Positions 43,305 to 50,673 of a stretch of 64,000 nucleotides of DNA are shown here, one piece after another; the stretch's first letter is position 1, and every line of letters begins with the position of its first letter. Source of the DNA: Sporomusa termitida (GTDB lineage Bacteria > Bacillota > Negativicutes > Sporomusales > Sporomusaceae). The DNA lies in NCBI RefSeq assembly GCF_007641255.1, contig NZ_CP036259.1, positions 4,962,501-5,026,500 of the forward strand, written 5' to 3'. A program made the position numbers and the translations under genes. The notes beneath the pieces were generated by a model. That model was not told where the DNA came from. It saw only the letters and a list, made by a program, of their open reading frames with translations, and searched no databases.

Positions 43305-44852
43305 ATGAATCACTTTGCCGAGCAATTTGATACTTATATAAGAGCGCGGGTAACACTGATTGTTATCGTAACCCCTGAGGAAGAACGGGCTATTGAGCAT
43401 GTTAAGACAGTGTGCGAGCAGAAAAACCGTACCTGCCTGTCCTGGGATGTTGCCGACGGCTTTGTTGTATTGACCGGCCGGACCGGGCTTGACCTAAAGT
43501 GCAGGGACCCGCTGGTCGCCCTTGATTTGATGGAAAAGACCGGCATGGATAATACGGGGACCATCTTTGTGTGTAAGGATTTCCACGATTTTTGGGCGAA
43601 CCCGCCGGTGCGGCGTAAACTGCGCAGTGTGGTACAGCGCCTGACGCAGACCCGGACGTCCATCGTAATTACAACTCCCACCGGCCAGATTCCGGACGAG
43701 CTGCAGGATGAAGCGGTAATTATTCATTTACGCCGTCCCAATGGGGAAGAGCTTGATGCGGTTTTGGAAGGGTTGCTGAAAGGGGCCAATGTTAAGATCA
43801 ATCTCACCGAGCCCGGCCGGGAAAAGGTGGTCCAGGCCGCAATGGGGATGACTGCCGGCCAGGCCCGGCGGGTATTTTCTAAAGCCATTGTTACCTGTGG
43901 CTGCCTGGATGACCGCAGCATTACGCTCATTACCGAAGAAAAAGCCCAGCTGGTCCGGCAAAGCGAGGCGCTGGAGTTCCTGAGCACCACGGAAACCGCC
44001 GACAGCGTGGGCGGCCTGGGGGTGTTAAAAGACTGGCTGCGCCTGCGGGAAAAAGCGTTTACGAAGGATGCCCGTGACTATGGCCTGCCTGCCCCCAAGG
44101 GGATTGCGATGGTAGGAATCCCGGGTACGGGCAAAAGTCTGACCGCGAAAATGATCAGCGGTTTGTGGCAGCTGCCTCTGCTCAGACTGGATGTGGGGGC
44201 TTTATTTGGCTCCTATGTCGGGGAGTCGGAGGACCGGACCCGCCGGGCTTTGCATATTGCCGAAACGATCGCTCCCTGCATTTTATGGGTGGATGAAATA
44301 GAAAAGGCTTTTGCCTTTGGTTCAGGCGATGCCGGTACCAGCCAGCGGGTATTCGCCACCCTGCTGACCTGGATGCAGGATAAAAAAGAGCCCTGTTTTG
44401 TGGTGGCCACGGCCAATAATATCGCGGCGTTACCGCCTGAACTGATGCGTAAAGGCCGCTTTGATGAAATCTTCTTTCTTGATTTGCCCCATATGGCGGA
44501 ACGCCGGGAAATTTTTATCACCCATCTTAAGCGGCGGAACCGGTCACCCCGCGACTTCGACCTCAAGCGTCTGGTGAAAGAAGCGGACGGTTATGTGGGG
44601 GCTGAGATCGAGCAGGCCATTATTGATGCCATGTATCTGGCCTTTAGTGACCGAATGCGGGAGATTACCACCGAGGATATTGTGATATCGCTTAAGCGTC
44701 AGGTGCCGCTGTCAGTTTCCCAGCGGGAAAATATTCAATACCTCCGGCAATGGCTGCAGGAAGGCCGGGCCCAGTCGGCGTCTTATCCCGGCGAGGTTGC
44801 CGGTGAACCGGGTCCGGGCCAGGTGTTACTGGAAATCGAAACCAGGGATTAA
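43305..44852 (+). CDS. AAA+ ATPase, Ycf46-like
   Basis: The 515-residue protein has an N-terminal ~230-residue domain that looks like a degenerate P-loop/Rossmann fold (VTLIVIVTPEEERAIEHV, TSIVITTPTG) and a C-terminal AAA+ module. The module shows Walker A GIPGTGKSLTAK near 267, pore-loop region LFGSYVGESED, Walker B CILWVDEIEKAF near 325, sensor 1 VATANN and the Arg-finger region RKGRFDE near 384. This two-part layout is that of Ycf46. It probably forms a hexameric remodelling ring. GGAGG lies 8 bases upstream of the ATG. No protease domain is attached, so any substrate would be remodelled rather than degraded. Confidence 0.88.
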   Translation: MNHFAEQFDTYIRARVTLIVIVTPEEERAIEHVKTVCEQKNRTCLSWDVADGFVVLTGRTGLDLKCRDPLVALDLMEKTGMDNTGTIFVCKDFHDFWANPPVRRKLRSVVQRLTQTRTSIVITTPTGQIPDELQDEAVIIHLRRPNGEELDAVLEGLLKGANVKINLTEPGREKVVQAAMGMTAGQARRVFSKAIVTCGCLDDRSITLITEEKAQLVRQSEALEFLSTTETADSVGGLGVLKDWLRLREKAFTKDARDYGLPAPKGIAMVGIPGTGKSLTAKMISGLWQLPLLRLDVGALFGSYVGESEDRTRRALHIAETIAPCILWVDEIEKAFAFGSGDAGTSQRVFATLLTWMQDKKEPCFVVATANNIAALPPELMRKGRFDEIFFLDLPHMAERREIFITHLKRRNRSPRDFDLKRLVKEADGYVGAEIEQAIIDAMYLAFSDRMREITTEDIVISLKRQVPLSVSQRENIQYLRQWLQEGRAQSASYPGEVAGEPGPGQVLLEIETRD

Positions 44853-44872
44853 GCGGGAAAGGGTGGTGTGTT

Positions 44873-45073
44873 ATGGAAAAAGAGGAACTGGAAATAACGA
44901 TTGCCGCCGACGGCAAAGTCAATATTAAAGTGGCCGGGGCCAAGGGCGGCAAGTGCCTGGATATTACCAGACCCCTGGAAGAGGCCCTCGGTGAGGTCAA
45001 AGTCCGGGAAATGACGCCTGAGTATTACCAGCAGCCGGAGGATCTCACTAAAGTTAAGGACAACCGGCGATGA
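44873..45073 (+). CDS. DUF2997 small protein
   Basis: The 66-residue protein matches my memory of DUF2997: a beta hairpin (LEITIAADGKVNIKVAG), the motif GGKCLDITRPLEEALGEV with a single Cys, and an acidic/Tyr tail (TPEYYQQPEDL). The family has no known function and is typically found beside AAA ATPase and DUF1257 genes. The last four bases overlap the start of the radical SAM gene (ATGA), implying a fixed stoichiometry or substrate relation with that enzyme. The lone conserved-type Cys could be a modification or ligand site. Confidence 0.75.
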   Translation: MEKEELEITIAADGKVNIKVAGAKGGKCLDITRPLEEALGEVKVREMTPEYYQQPEDLTKVKDNRR

Positions 45074-45654
45074 ATACCGCCGGCGGGGGTTTGCCGGGCG
45101 GCCTGATTAACATGGCCGCCTTTTTGCCAGCATCCAGCGTTAACGGACCGGGGCGGCGCGCCGTAGTCTGGGTGCAGGGCTGCCACCGCCGCTGCCCGGG
45201 CTGCTTTAATCCGGAGATGCTGGCGCTTACAGAAAACCAGCTGGTGACGGTAGCGGAACTTGCCGGCCGGATTCTGGCGGCCGGCGGCATTGAAGGGGTT
45301 ACCTTTTCCGGCGGCGAGCCTTTTCGGCAGGCCGCGGCCCTGGCTGAACTGGCGGCGATTATGGTTAAACACGGCTTAACGGTAATAGTCTTCACCGGTT
45401 ATGAATATGAGGAGCTTACCCAGGCCGATAATCCCGACTGGAATAAGCTGCTGCAGGTAACAGACCTGCTGGTGTCCGGTCCCTATCTTGAGCACCGGCC
45501 CTCTTGCTCTTATCTGCGGGGTTCAGCCAATCAGGAACTGGTTTTTCTTAGTCCCCGCTTGCGGGATCACCCCGATATTAACAAGCAGGCGGGCCAGGCG
45601 CGGGAGTTTATTATTGATGCCGCCGGCAACATTATTATTACCGGTTTGGGCTGA
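45070..45654 (+). CDS. Radical SAM protein, activase-like (NrdG/PflA-type short form)
   Basis: The 194-residue protein has the radical SAM cluster motif WVQGCHRRCPGCFNPEML (C-x3-C-x2-C) near 35 and the SAM-binding GGE motif VTFSGGEPFRQ near 75. Its short length and the opening MAAFLPASSVNGPGRRAVVW are like the glycyl-radical-enzyme activases NrdG/PflA, but no glycyl radical enzyme is nearby. It ends the six-gene run. The target is more likely a partner in the cluster (DUF2997, DUF1257 or the Hsp70-like protein) or an unlinked protein. No terminator is obvious after it. Confidence 0.85.
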   Translation: MNTAGGGLPGGLINMAAFLPASSVNGPGRRAVVWVQGCHRRCPGCFNPEMLALTENQLVTVAELAGRILAAGGIEGVTFSGGEPFRQAAALAELAAIMVKHGLTVIVFTGYEYEELTQADNPDWNKLLQVTDLLVSGPYLEHRPSCSYLRGSANQELVFLSPRLRDHPDINKQAGQAREFIIDAAGNIIITGLG

Positions 45655-45802
45655 TTATGGTGCTGTTTATTTTATAAAAAATTACCGACTTGCCACAGCC
45701 AGGCTTTACTTTTTTTTGATAATGTTAGATAATGAAGGATACCATACTTAGATAATAAAAATTGGCGTTGATACATATATTTGCTAAGGAAGGTGTGGTA
45801 GT

Positions 45803-46357
45803 GTGAGGTGTGGCTGTGTGCTTCAGGGCAAAAAAGTCTGTATGCGGACTGTACGGGAAAGTGATCTTGAATTAATTTATAGATTAATGACAGATGTATC
45901 CGAAAAGGGTATGTACTGGTTGCTCGATATTCCGGCGGAGCCGGCCTTTCGCCGGGGGTTTGCCGACAAAGGGTTCTGGTCGGAGAATTTTGGCCGGATG
46001 CTGATTACCGATAAGGAGCAGGCGGGGAAGATTGTCGGCGAGATTATCTACTTTAGGAATGCCGATTACCGGGCCGGCTATGAGGTCGGCTATCAGGTTT
46101 TCCGGCGTGAGGACCGGGGGCAGGGCTATATGTCCGAAGCCCTGGCCTTGTTGTCGGCTTTTTTGTTTGAGTCCAAACCCATTCCCCGTTTGCAGCTTAC
46201 CCTGGTCGCCGGCAATGAGGCCAGCCGCAAGGTAGCCGAGAAATGCGGCTACCGTTATGAAGGCACCCTGCGCAAGGCGGCTTTTCTGGCCGGCGAATAT
46301 GTCGACCTTGAGATGTTTGGTTTGCTGAGAGAAGACTGCCCGCCCCTGCGGCTGTAA
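45803..46357 (+). CDS. GNAT-family N-acetyltransferase, RimJ/RimL-like
   Basis: The 184-residue protein has the GNAT fold: ADYRAGYEVGYQVFRREDRGQGYMSEAL contains the acetyl-CoA pyrophosphate loop (R/Q-x-x-G-x-G/A as RGQGYMSEA), and RLQLTLVAGNEASRKVAEKCGYRYEGTLRKAAF is the RimL-type C-terminal half. Substrates in this group range from ribosomal protein N-termini to small amines. Start is uncertain; GTG at 45803 follows AAGGAAGGTG, and another possible start is the ATG at 45842. A perfect palindromic terminator follows. Confidence 0.85.
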   Translation: MRCGCVLQGKKVCMRTVRESDLELIYRLMTDVSEKGMYWLLDIPAEPAFRRGFADKGFWSENFGRMLITDKEQAGKIVGEIIYFRNADYRAGYEVGYQVFRREDRGQGYMSEALALLSAFLFESKPIPRLQLTLVAGNEASRKVAEKCGYRYEGTLRKAAFLAGEYVDLEMFGLLREDCPPLRL

Positions 46358-46456
46358 AGCCTGGCCGTGACTGCTCAAAGGGCGCGTTCTTTTTTACCGG
46401 GCAGATTTTAGATAGTTTAGAGCCGGGTTCAGGGGCCAAGACAGTGTATACAGCTG

Positions 46457-46486
46457 AGGGGATGCCGGCCGGCATCCCCTGTTTTT
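46457..46486 (+). terminator. Palindromic terminator after the acetyltransferase gene
   Basis: A perfect inverted repeat (AGGGGATGCCGG and its complement, arms meeting directly) is followed by GTTTTT. It lies between convergent genes. Confidence 0.75.
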
Positions 46487-46512
46487 ACGAGCTGTGTGAT
46501 CCGGCCGGATAA

Positions 46513-46893
46513 TCAGGCATTGCTGCGGCCAGGCTGCTGCTGCAGGATGGCCATAAATTCCTGCTGCACATGGCTGCTGTCCCGCAGCCCCTGCCGGTAG
46601 GCAATTTCCGCTGTCTGCCCGGACTTAAGCGCCGTAAGGGCCTCGAAATCCATGACCAAACCGAGCAATTCCGGCTGCCGGGCCTTCAACTGCCGGGCCA
46701 GTGTCAGCAGCCGGTCCAGGGCGGCGCTGACTTCCCGGGCCGTTTTACTGTAGCGGGCATTCCTGGTACCGGCCAGGTTGAGGATATGGTCCACTCTGGT
46801 AAAGATGTACTGGTCAAAAGCCTCGTTTAACATTCTTTTTAGCACCGTCGGGCCGTCCGGTCCCCGGCGCCGGGCTTTCTTTTTATTAGACAC
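46513..46893 (-). CDS. Helical protein of unknown function (126 aa)
   Basis: The start is taken as the GTG of MSNKKKARRRGPDG because GGGGGG lies seven bases upstream. The N-terminus is very basic (KKKARRRG) and the rest is predicted helical with regular hydrophobic spacing (VSAALDRLLTLARQLKARQPELLGLVMDFEALTAL). I do not recognise a family. The basic tail suggests nucleic acid or ribosome contact but that is only a guess. It is a single-gene unit in a gene-poor stretch. Confidence 0.5.
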   Translation of the reverse strand: MSNKKKARRRGPDGPTVLKRMLNEAFDQYIFTRVDHILNLAGTRNARYSKTAREVSAALDRLLTLARQLKARQPELLGLVMDFEALTALKSGQTAEIAYRQGLRDSSHVQQEFMAILQQQPGRSNA

Positions 46894-46970
46894 ATGTATA
46901 CCCCCCATACTTAAGCTGGGGCGGAAGGCTGCGGGCAGCACCGCCGCCAGCTTTTTTTACAGGGGAAATT

Positions 46971-47009
46971 AAAAAACGCATGCGCAGGTTTTTACCCTAC
47001 ACATGCGTT
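46971..47009 (-). terminator. Terminator-like hairpin, minus strand
   Basis: AACGCATG/CATGCGTT stem with a 19-base loop; read on the minus strand it is followed by a T run. It would stop minus-strand transcripts arriving from the right. Confidence 0.5.
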
Positions 47010-47214
47010 TGGCGTTGATGTCTGCTAAAAGCCCCAATAGCAATAAGCCGGACATAGCCGACCGGTCAGCCAGGGCGGTCACACCGGCAAGCGGTTGGTG
47101 CCCTGCCGCGGCAGTTGCGTATCAAGAAAGGCTGAATGCTTTGCTGCGTCCAGTCGCACTCACAGCCCGGCGCCGCCGGCGGCATCCCGTTAACCCCCGC
47201 GCCTGCTCCCCTGC

Positions 47215-47244
47215 TTGTGCTGGGGCGGAAGCCCGGTGTATAAT
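47215..47244 (+). promoter_or_regulatory. Promoter of the candidate small RNA
   Basis: TTGTGC (47215-47220), 18-base spacer and perfect TATAAT (47239-47244). The predicted start, about seven bases later, coincides with the first base of the closing stem of the RNA structure. Confidence 0.6.
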
Positions 47245-47250
47245 AGAAAT

Positions 47251-47347
47251 GTCGTCGTGGACAGTCTGACTGTTACGTGTAGGTGCTCTGTACACCTTGC
47301 GCGGGCCCGGAGGTGCTTGCGACACCTTCAGGTCACGGCGACTTTTT
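47251..47347 (+). ncRNA. Candidate structured small RNA (cloverleaf-like, about 97 nt)
   Basis: GTCGTCGTG (47251-47259) pairs with CACGGCGAC (47334-47342) over nine pairs with one G-U, and is followed by five T. Inside are three hairpins: ACAGT-CTG-ACTGT (47261-47273), AGGTG-N7-CACCT (47281-47297) and again AGGTG-N7-CACCT (47311-47327). The self-complementary CGGGCCCG lies between the last two. A TATAAT promoter precedes it and no plausible protein is encoded. It is not a tRNA, 6S, SRP, tmRNA or riboswitch that I recognise. The rest of the 650-base gap (46894-47541) holds only the minus-strand hairpin and unassigned sequence. Confidence 0.55.
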
Positions 47348-47541
47348 AATTTCCACCTATTTTTAATTATAGCCTGTTTGCAGTAAAATGCAAGTACCGA
47401 TGAATAGCCGGCAGGGAGTTTCTAGCGGCGATGGGGGCACCTTTTAAAAGGAATTCCCTGATACTATGGCCCGAACCGATGAACGATTAGCAAGATTGAG
47501 CGAGGAACCGGCCTCTCCCGTGGCATTGGCAATATTCAAGC

Positions 47542-47814
47542 TTAAACAGGACGACGCGATAGGGAGCGAATTTTCATTTCATGTTCGCCGGTAACTTCGG
47601 CCAAAGACTTTAAATCTTCATGGATAGAATCGACTTTTTTGCTGGTTAGTTCGAGAAGGTGGTATACGTCCTTTTGTTGGACTTCGCCATATTGCTCCAT
47701 TTTGGTTTCTAAGCGGGTAAGGTCGGCTTTTGTTGCCATGTCTGACTTAATAGAGATAACCTCTTTCTCTATACCATCAAGCCGGACAAGTATTTGTTTT
47801 AACAATTCTTCCAT
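47542..47814 (-). CDS. Small coiled-coil protein (90 aa), unknown
   Basis: Nearly the whole product is a heptad-patterned coiled coil (LLKQILVRLDGIEKEVISIKSD, TRLETKMEQYGEV, LLELTSKKVDSIHEDLKSL), ending in a short basic tail. AAAGGAAGTG lies five bases before the ATG, so translation looks real. Such short coiled-coil proteins are common near mobile or chemotaxis genes but carry no specific function. It is divergent from the chemoreceptor pseudogene. Confidence 0.6.
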   Translation of the reverse strand: MEELLKQILVRLDGIEKEVISIKSDMATKADLTRLETKMEQYGEVQQKDVYHLLELTSKKVDSIHEDLKSLAEVTGEHEMKIRSLSRRPV

Positions 47815-47947
47815 ACTGACACTTCCTTTAAGGCTATTATAGACTGCTGGGGCGGGGCAGACAAGCCAGAACTATTGTTTGCGTCAATTTTTATTATAGC
47901 ATAATAATCTGGACATTCATGTTTTGGGGTTAGTTTTATTGAGGTAA

Positions 47948-48527
47948 TTTTCAGGATTTAATTTCGACAAAAAAATACAAAATTCCAACCAACGGTCGAT
48001 GCTGGCGGCCAAGGCCGGAAATGAATACACCGGCGCGGTCCTGGAGATCAGGCGGTTCATTGCTGACGGCGACGACCAATACAGTAAAAATTTTGCGGAC
48101 AAGCTGAATCAGGTTATGGCCCTGGAAGCACAGCTGCTGGAGCTGACCGGCGCCGGTCAACGGCCGGAGATCGAGAAGCTGATCCAGGATACGGCCAGCT
48201 ACAAACAGGGGGTAGCCGACCAGCTTATATTGCGGTCGGCATTATCTCATTAGTGGCAGCTATCGTCCTGAGCGTTGCCCTGACCACAATGATTATCCGG
48301 CCTGTGCAGGCCGTGACAGGCCAGCTCGATAAAATGGCGGCAGGCAATTATTTACGGCGGTCCGGACGGTTGAGGGTGTGAGCAAGGCTACGGCCGGTCA
48401 AACCCAGACTGTGTCTGCCGCTACCGAGGCGCAGGCGGCCTCGATGCAGGAAATTGCCTCATCCAGCCAGGTGTTGGCGAAAATGGCGGAAGAATTGCAG
48501 GCCGCGGTAAAAAAAATTGCCGTATAA
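47948..48527 (+). pseudogene. Gutted methyl-accepting chemotaxis protein
   Basis: Three pieces of a chemoreceptor remain in order. First, a piece of the extracellular four-helix sensor (GNEYTGAVLEIRRFIADGDD) without its N-terminus. Second, after a frameshift near 48218, a membrane helix and HAMP start (GIISLVAAIVLSVALTTMII, RPVQAV, DKMAAGNY). Third, after a deletion near 48345 and another frame change, the very C-terminal signalling helix (GQTQTVSAATEAQAASMQEI, ending KKIAV and stop). The adaptation and CheA/CheW-contact regions are missing. The product cannot signal. Confidence 0.85.
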
Positions 48528-48551
48528 ACCAGTCGGCCGGGGAAAATACTA
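48520..48551 (+). promoter_or_regulatory. Candidate forespore (sigma-G-type) promoter of the sspH-like gene
   Basis: CCGTATA (48520-48526), 18 bases, AATACTA (48545-48551): the same spacing and -10 core as the candidate promoter of the alpha/beta SASP gene. The -35 overlaps the stop codon of the chemoreceptor remnant. Confidence 0.4.
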
Positions 48552-48573
48552 CTCTAAGAAAAGGGGTGGTAGA

Positions 48574-48768
48574 ATGAAAGCCACAAGGGCTGAGGAAATC
48601 TTAAAATCCCAGGAGATTATCGGCGTAAAATACCGCAACAATGATGTCTGGATTGAGAGTGTGGATAAAGAACGCAGTACCGCTTATGTTACCTATCTGG
48701 AACAGCATAATACAGTTCATGTTGCTATCGGCCAGCTGGAAGAAACAGGGCCGGTAAAACCTCAGTAA
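48574..48768 (+). CDS. Small acid-soluble spore protein, H type
   Basis: The 64-residue product fits the SspH family: N-terminal helix MKATRAEEILKSQEIIGV followed by a beta-rich part (YRNNDVWIESVDKERSTAYV). SspH-type proteins accumulate in the forespore; their exact role is minor or unknown. AAAAGGGGTGG precedes the ATG, and the frame is open upstream only through pseudogene sequence. It has its own terminator. Confidence 0.8.
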   Translation: MKATRAEEILKSQEIIGVKYRNNDVWIESVDKERSTAYVTYLEQHNTVHVAIGQLEETGPVKPQ

Positions 48769-48888
48769 GAGGCTGGCCGGTACTGGTCTTGGCCGGCCGG
48801 CGGCAGGTGTGTTTTATCAGGATTAGATTACTTCAGAAGCAGGAATCGGGCCGGTAGTTGTAGTATATATTTATGCAGGTTCATAATT

Positions 48889-48913
48889 AAACCGCCTTTT
48901 ATCGGCGGTTTTC
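48889..48913 (+). terminator. Intrinsic terminator of the sspH-like gene
   Basis: AAACCGCC/GGCGGTTT stem with a seven-base loop and a short T/C tail. Confidence 0.75.
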
Positions 48914-48951
48914 TCTTTATAGGCAGGTGAAGGAAGCTGATTGACAGATAT

Positions 48952-50673
48952 TTGGGCAAACAGGCTTGGCAGCAGCGCGGGCTGTTGGTTAGGGTTGCCG
49001 GCTTAGGGATAAGCAATGGCCTGTTAGCGATTGGTCAGGCCTATTACTTAGCGGGGGTAATCGATATGGTTTTCCTGGGCGGACAGGAGTTAGCCGCGGT
49101 TGCGGGCAGCTTATGGCTGCTCGCCGGTTTGGCCTGTGTGCGGGCCCTTCTGACATATTTGGAAGGGGTGCTGGCATTCGAGCTGGCAGCAAGGGTAAAA
49201 ACAGACCTCAGGGAACGCCTGACACGCCATTTGTTCAGTCTGGGGCCGGTGGCTCTTGCCAATCAGCCGGCCGGCGAGCTGCTTACTGTCATGAGCGAAG
49301 GAATAGAAAATCTGGAAGCCTATTTCGCCAAATATTTGCCGCAATTATGTAAAGCCTGTTGTATACCGGTATTGATTCTGGCGGTGGTGTGGCCGCTTGA
49401 CAGGGCTACGGCCGCCATCATGCTGGTGACGGCGCCCCTGATACCGGTATTTATGGTCCTCATCGGCAAAGCGGCTGAGCGGATGAATCACCGGCAATGG
49501 GAGACTTTAAATAAGTTGAGTGCACACTTTCTGGATGTGCTGGCCGGGTTGACAACCCTGAAACTATTTGGCAGGAGCCGTGAGCAGATTGCCATTATTA
49601 CCAGAATCAGCCGGGAGTTCCGGGATGCCACTATGGATGTGCTCCGGGTCGCGTTTTTGTCGGCCCTGGCGCTGGAGCTCTTAGCTACGATCAGTACGGC
49701 CTTGGTGGCGGTAGCCCTGGGACTCAGGCTGCTGTACGGGGAGGTCGCTTTTATGCAGGCTTTTTTCCTGCTGCTGCTGGCACCGGAATATTATTTGCCC
49801 CTGCGGCTGCTGGGCAGCCAGTTTCACGCCGGCATGGCCGGGAAAACGGCGGCGGCTGATATTGTCCGCTTGCTGTCCCTGACGGGCGGGGAACGGGTTC
49901 CCGGGACTGAACGGCTGCTGTCTCCCCAGCAGGTTTCGCTGGCCTTTAACAGGGTACATGCGGCTTACCAGGCGGGGAGCCGGCCGGCCTTAAGGGGTAT
50001 CTCCTTTACCCTGGCAGCCGGGCGGCATTTGGCTATTGTTGGCCCGAGCGGCGCCGGCAAAAGCACGGTGGCCGCCCTGCTGCTGGGCTTTATAACGCCT
50101 GCGGCCGGCAGCATTCTTGTTAATGGACAGGATCTCGCGACGCTGCGTTCCTCTGAGTGGCTACGCCATGTTGCTTATGTTCCCCAGCGGCCGCACTTAT
50201 TCCAGGGGACGGTGGCGGACAACATCCGGCTGGCCAGGCCTGATGCGCCAATGGCGGCTGTTATGCAGGCAGGAAAGGCAGCCGGAGCCCACGAGTTTAT
50301 CAGCCGTCTCCCTAACGGCTATGATACGCTGGTGGGGGCCGGGGGCCGGGGCTTGAGTGGCGGTGAATGCCAGCGGCTGTCAATCGCCCGGGCCTTTCTG
50401 CAGGATGCCCCCCTGCTTATTCTGGATGAGGCGGCCCGGGGTCTGGATGTTAGTGCCCAGGCAAGGCTGGACAATACCCTGGCCCGGCTGCTCCAGGGCC
50501 GGACGGCAATTATTATCGCCCACCGTTTGTCGACCGTGCGGCAAGCCGATCAAATTCTGGTGCTGGCCGAGGGCCGGCTGGCTGAGATTGGCCCGCCGGC
50601 TGAATTGATAAAGCGCCAGGGTGTGTACAGCCGGCTGCTGGCGGCTCAGGCCGGGGAGGGACAGCATGTTTAA
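48952..50673 (+). CDS. cydD: Thiol-exporting ABC transporter, CydD
   Basis: The 573-residue half-transporter has six membrane helices (to about 310) and an ATPase with Walker A VGPSGAGKSTVAALLLG near 363, signature LSGGECQRLSIARAF near 470 and Walker B LLILDEAARGLD near 490. CydDC exports cysteine/glutathione and is needed to assemble cytochrome bd. The call as CydD rests on its pairing with CydC, order and the nearby cydAB. The start is unclear: TTG at 48952 lies 15 bases from AAGGAAG, and a non-standard start nearer is possible. Confidence 0.88.
   Translation: MGKQAWQQRGLLVRVAGLGISNGLLAIGQAYYLAGVIDMVFLGGQELAAVAGSLWLLAGLACVRALLTYLEGVLAFELAARVKTDLRERLTRHLFSLGPVALANQPAGELLTVMSEGIENLEAYFAKYLPQLCKACCIPVLILAVVWPLDRATAAIMLVTAPLIPVFMVLIGKAAERMNHRQWETLNKLSAHFLDVLAGLTTLKLFGRSREQIAIITRISREFRDATMDVLRVAFLSALALELLATISTALVAVALGLRLLYGEVAFMQAFFLLLLAPEYYLPLRLLGSQFHAGMAGKTAAADIVRLLSLTGGERVPGTERLLSPQQVSLAFNRVHAAYQAGSRPALRGISFTLAAGRHLAIVGPSGAGKSTVAALLLGFITPAAGSILVNGQDLATLRSSEWLRHVAYVPQRPHLFQGTVADNIRLARPDAPMAAVMQAGKAAGAHEFISRLPNGYDTLVGAGGRGLSGGECQRLSIARAFLQDAPLLILDEAARGLDVSAQARLDNTLARLLQGRTAIIIAHRLSTVRQADQILVLAEGRLAEIGPPAELIKRQGVYSRLLAAQAGEGQHV

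Noticed and set aside
46457-46480. Perfect GC-rich palindrome as a regulator-binding site
   Set aside because: Its location right after a stop codon, between convergent genes and before a T run, is better explained as a terminator.
47003-47269. 88-residue plus-strand frame in the gap before the small RNA
   Set aside because: It has no ribosome-binding site, an Arg/Pro/Ala-biased composition typical of GC-rich non-coding sequence, and runs into the small RNA promoter.
47466-47594. 42-residue plus-strand frame overlapping the small coiled-coil gene
   Set aside because: No ribosome-binding site and overlap with the 3' end of a better-supported minus-strand gene.
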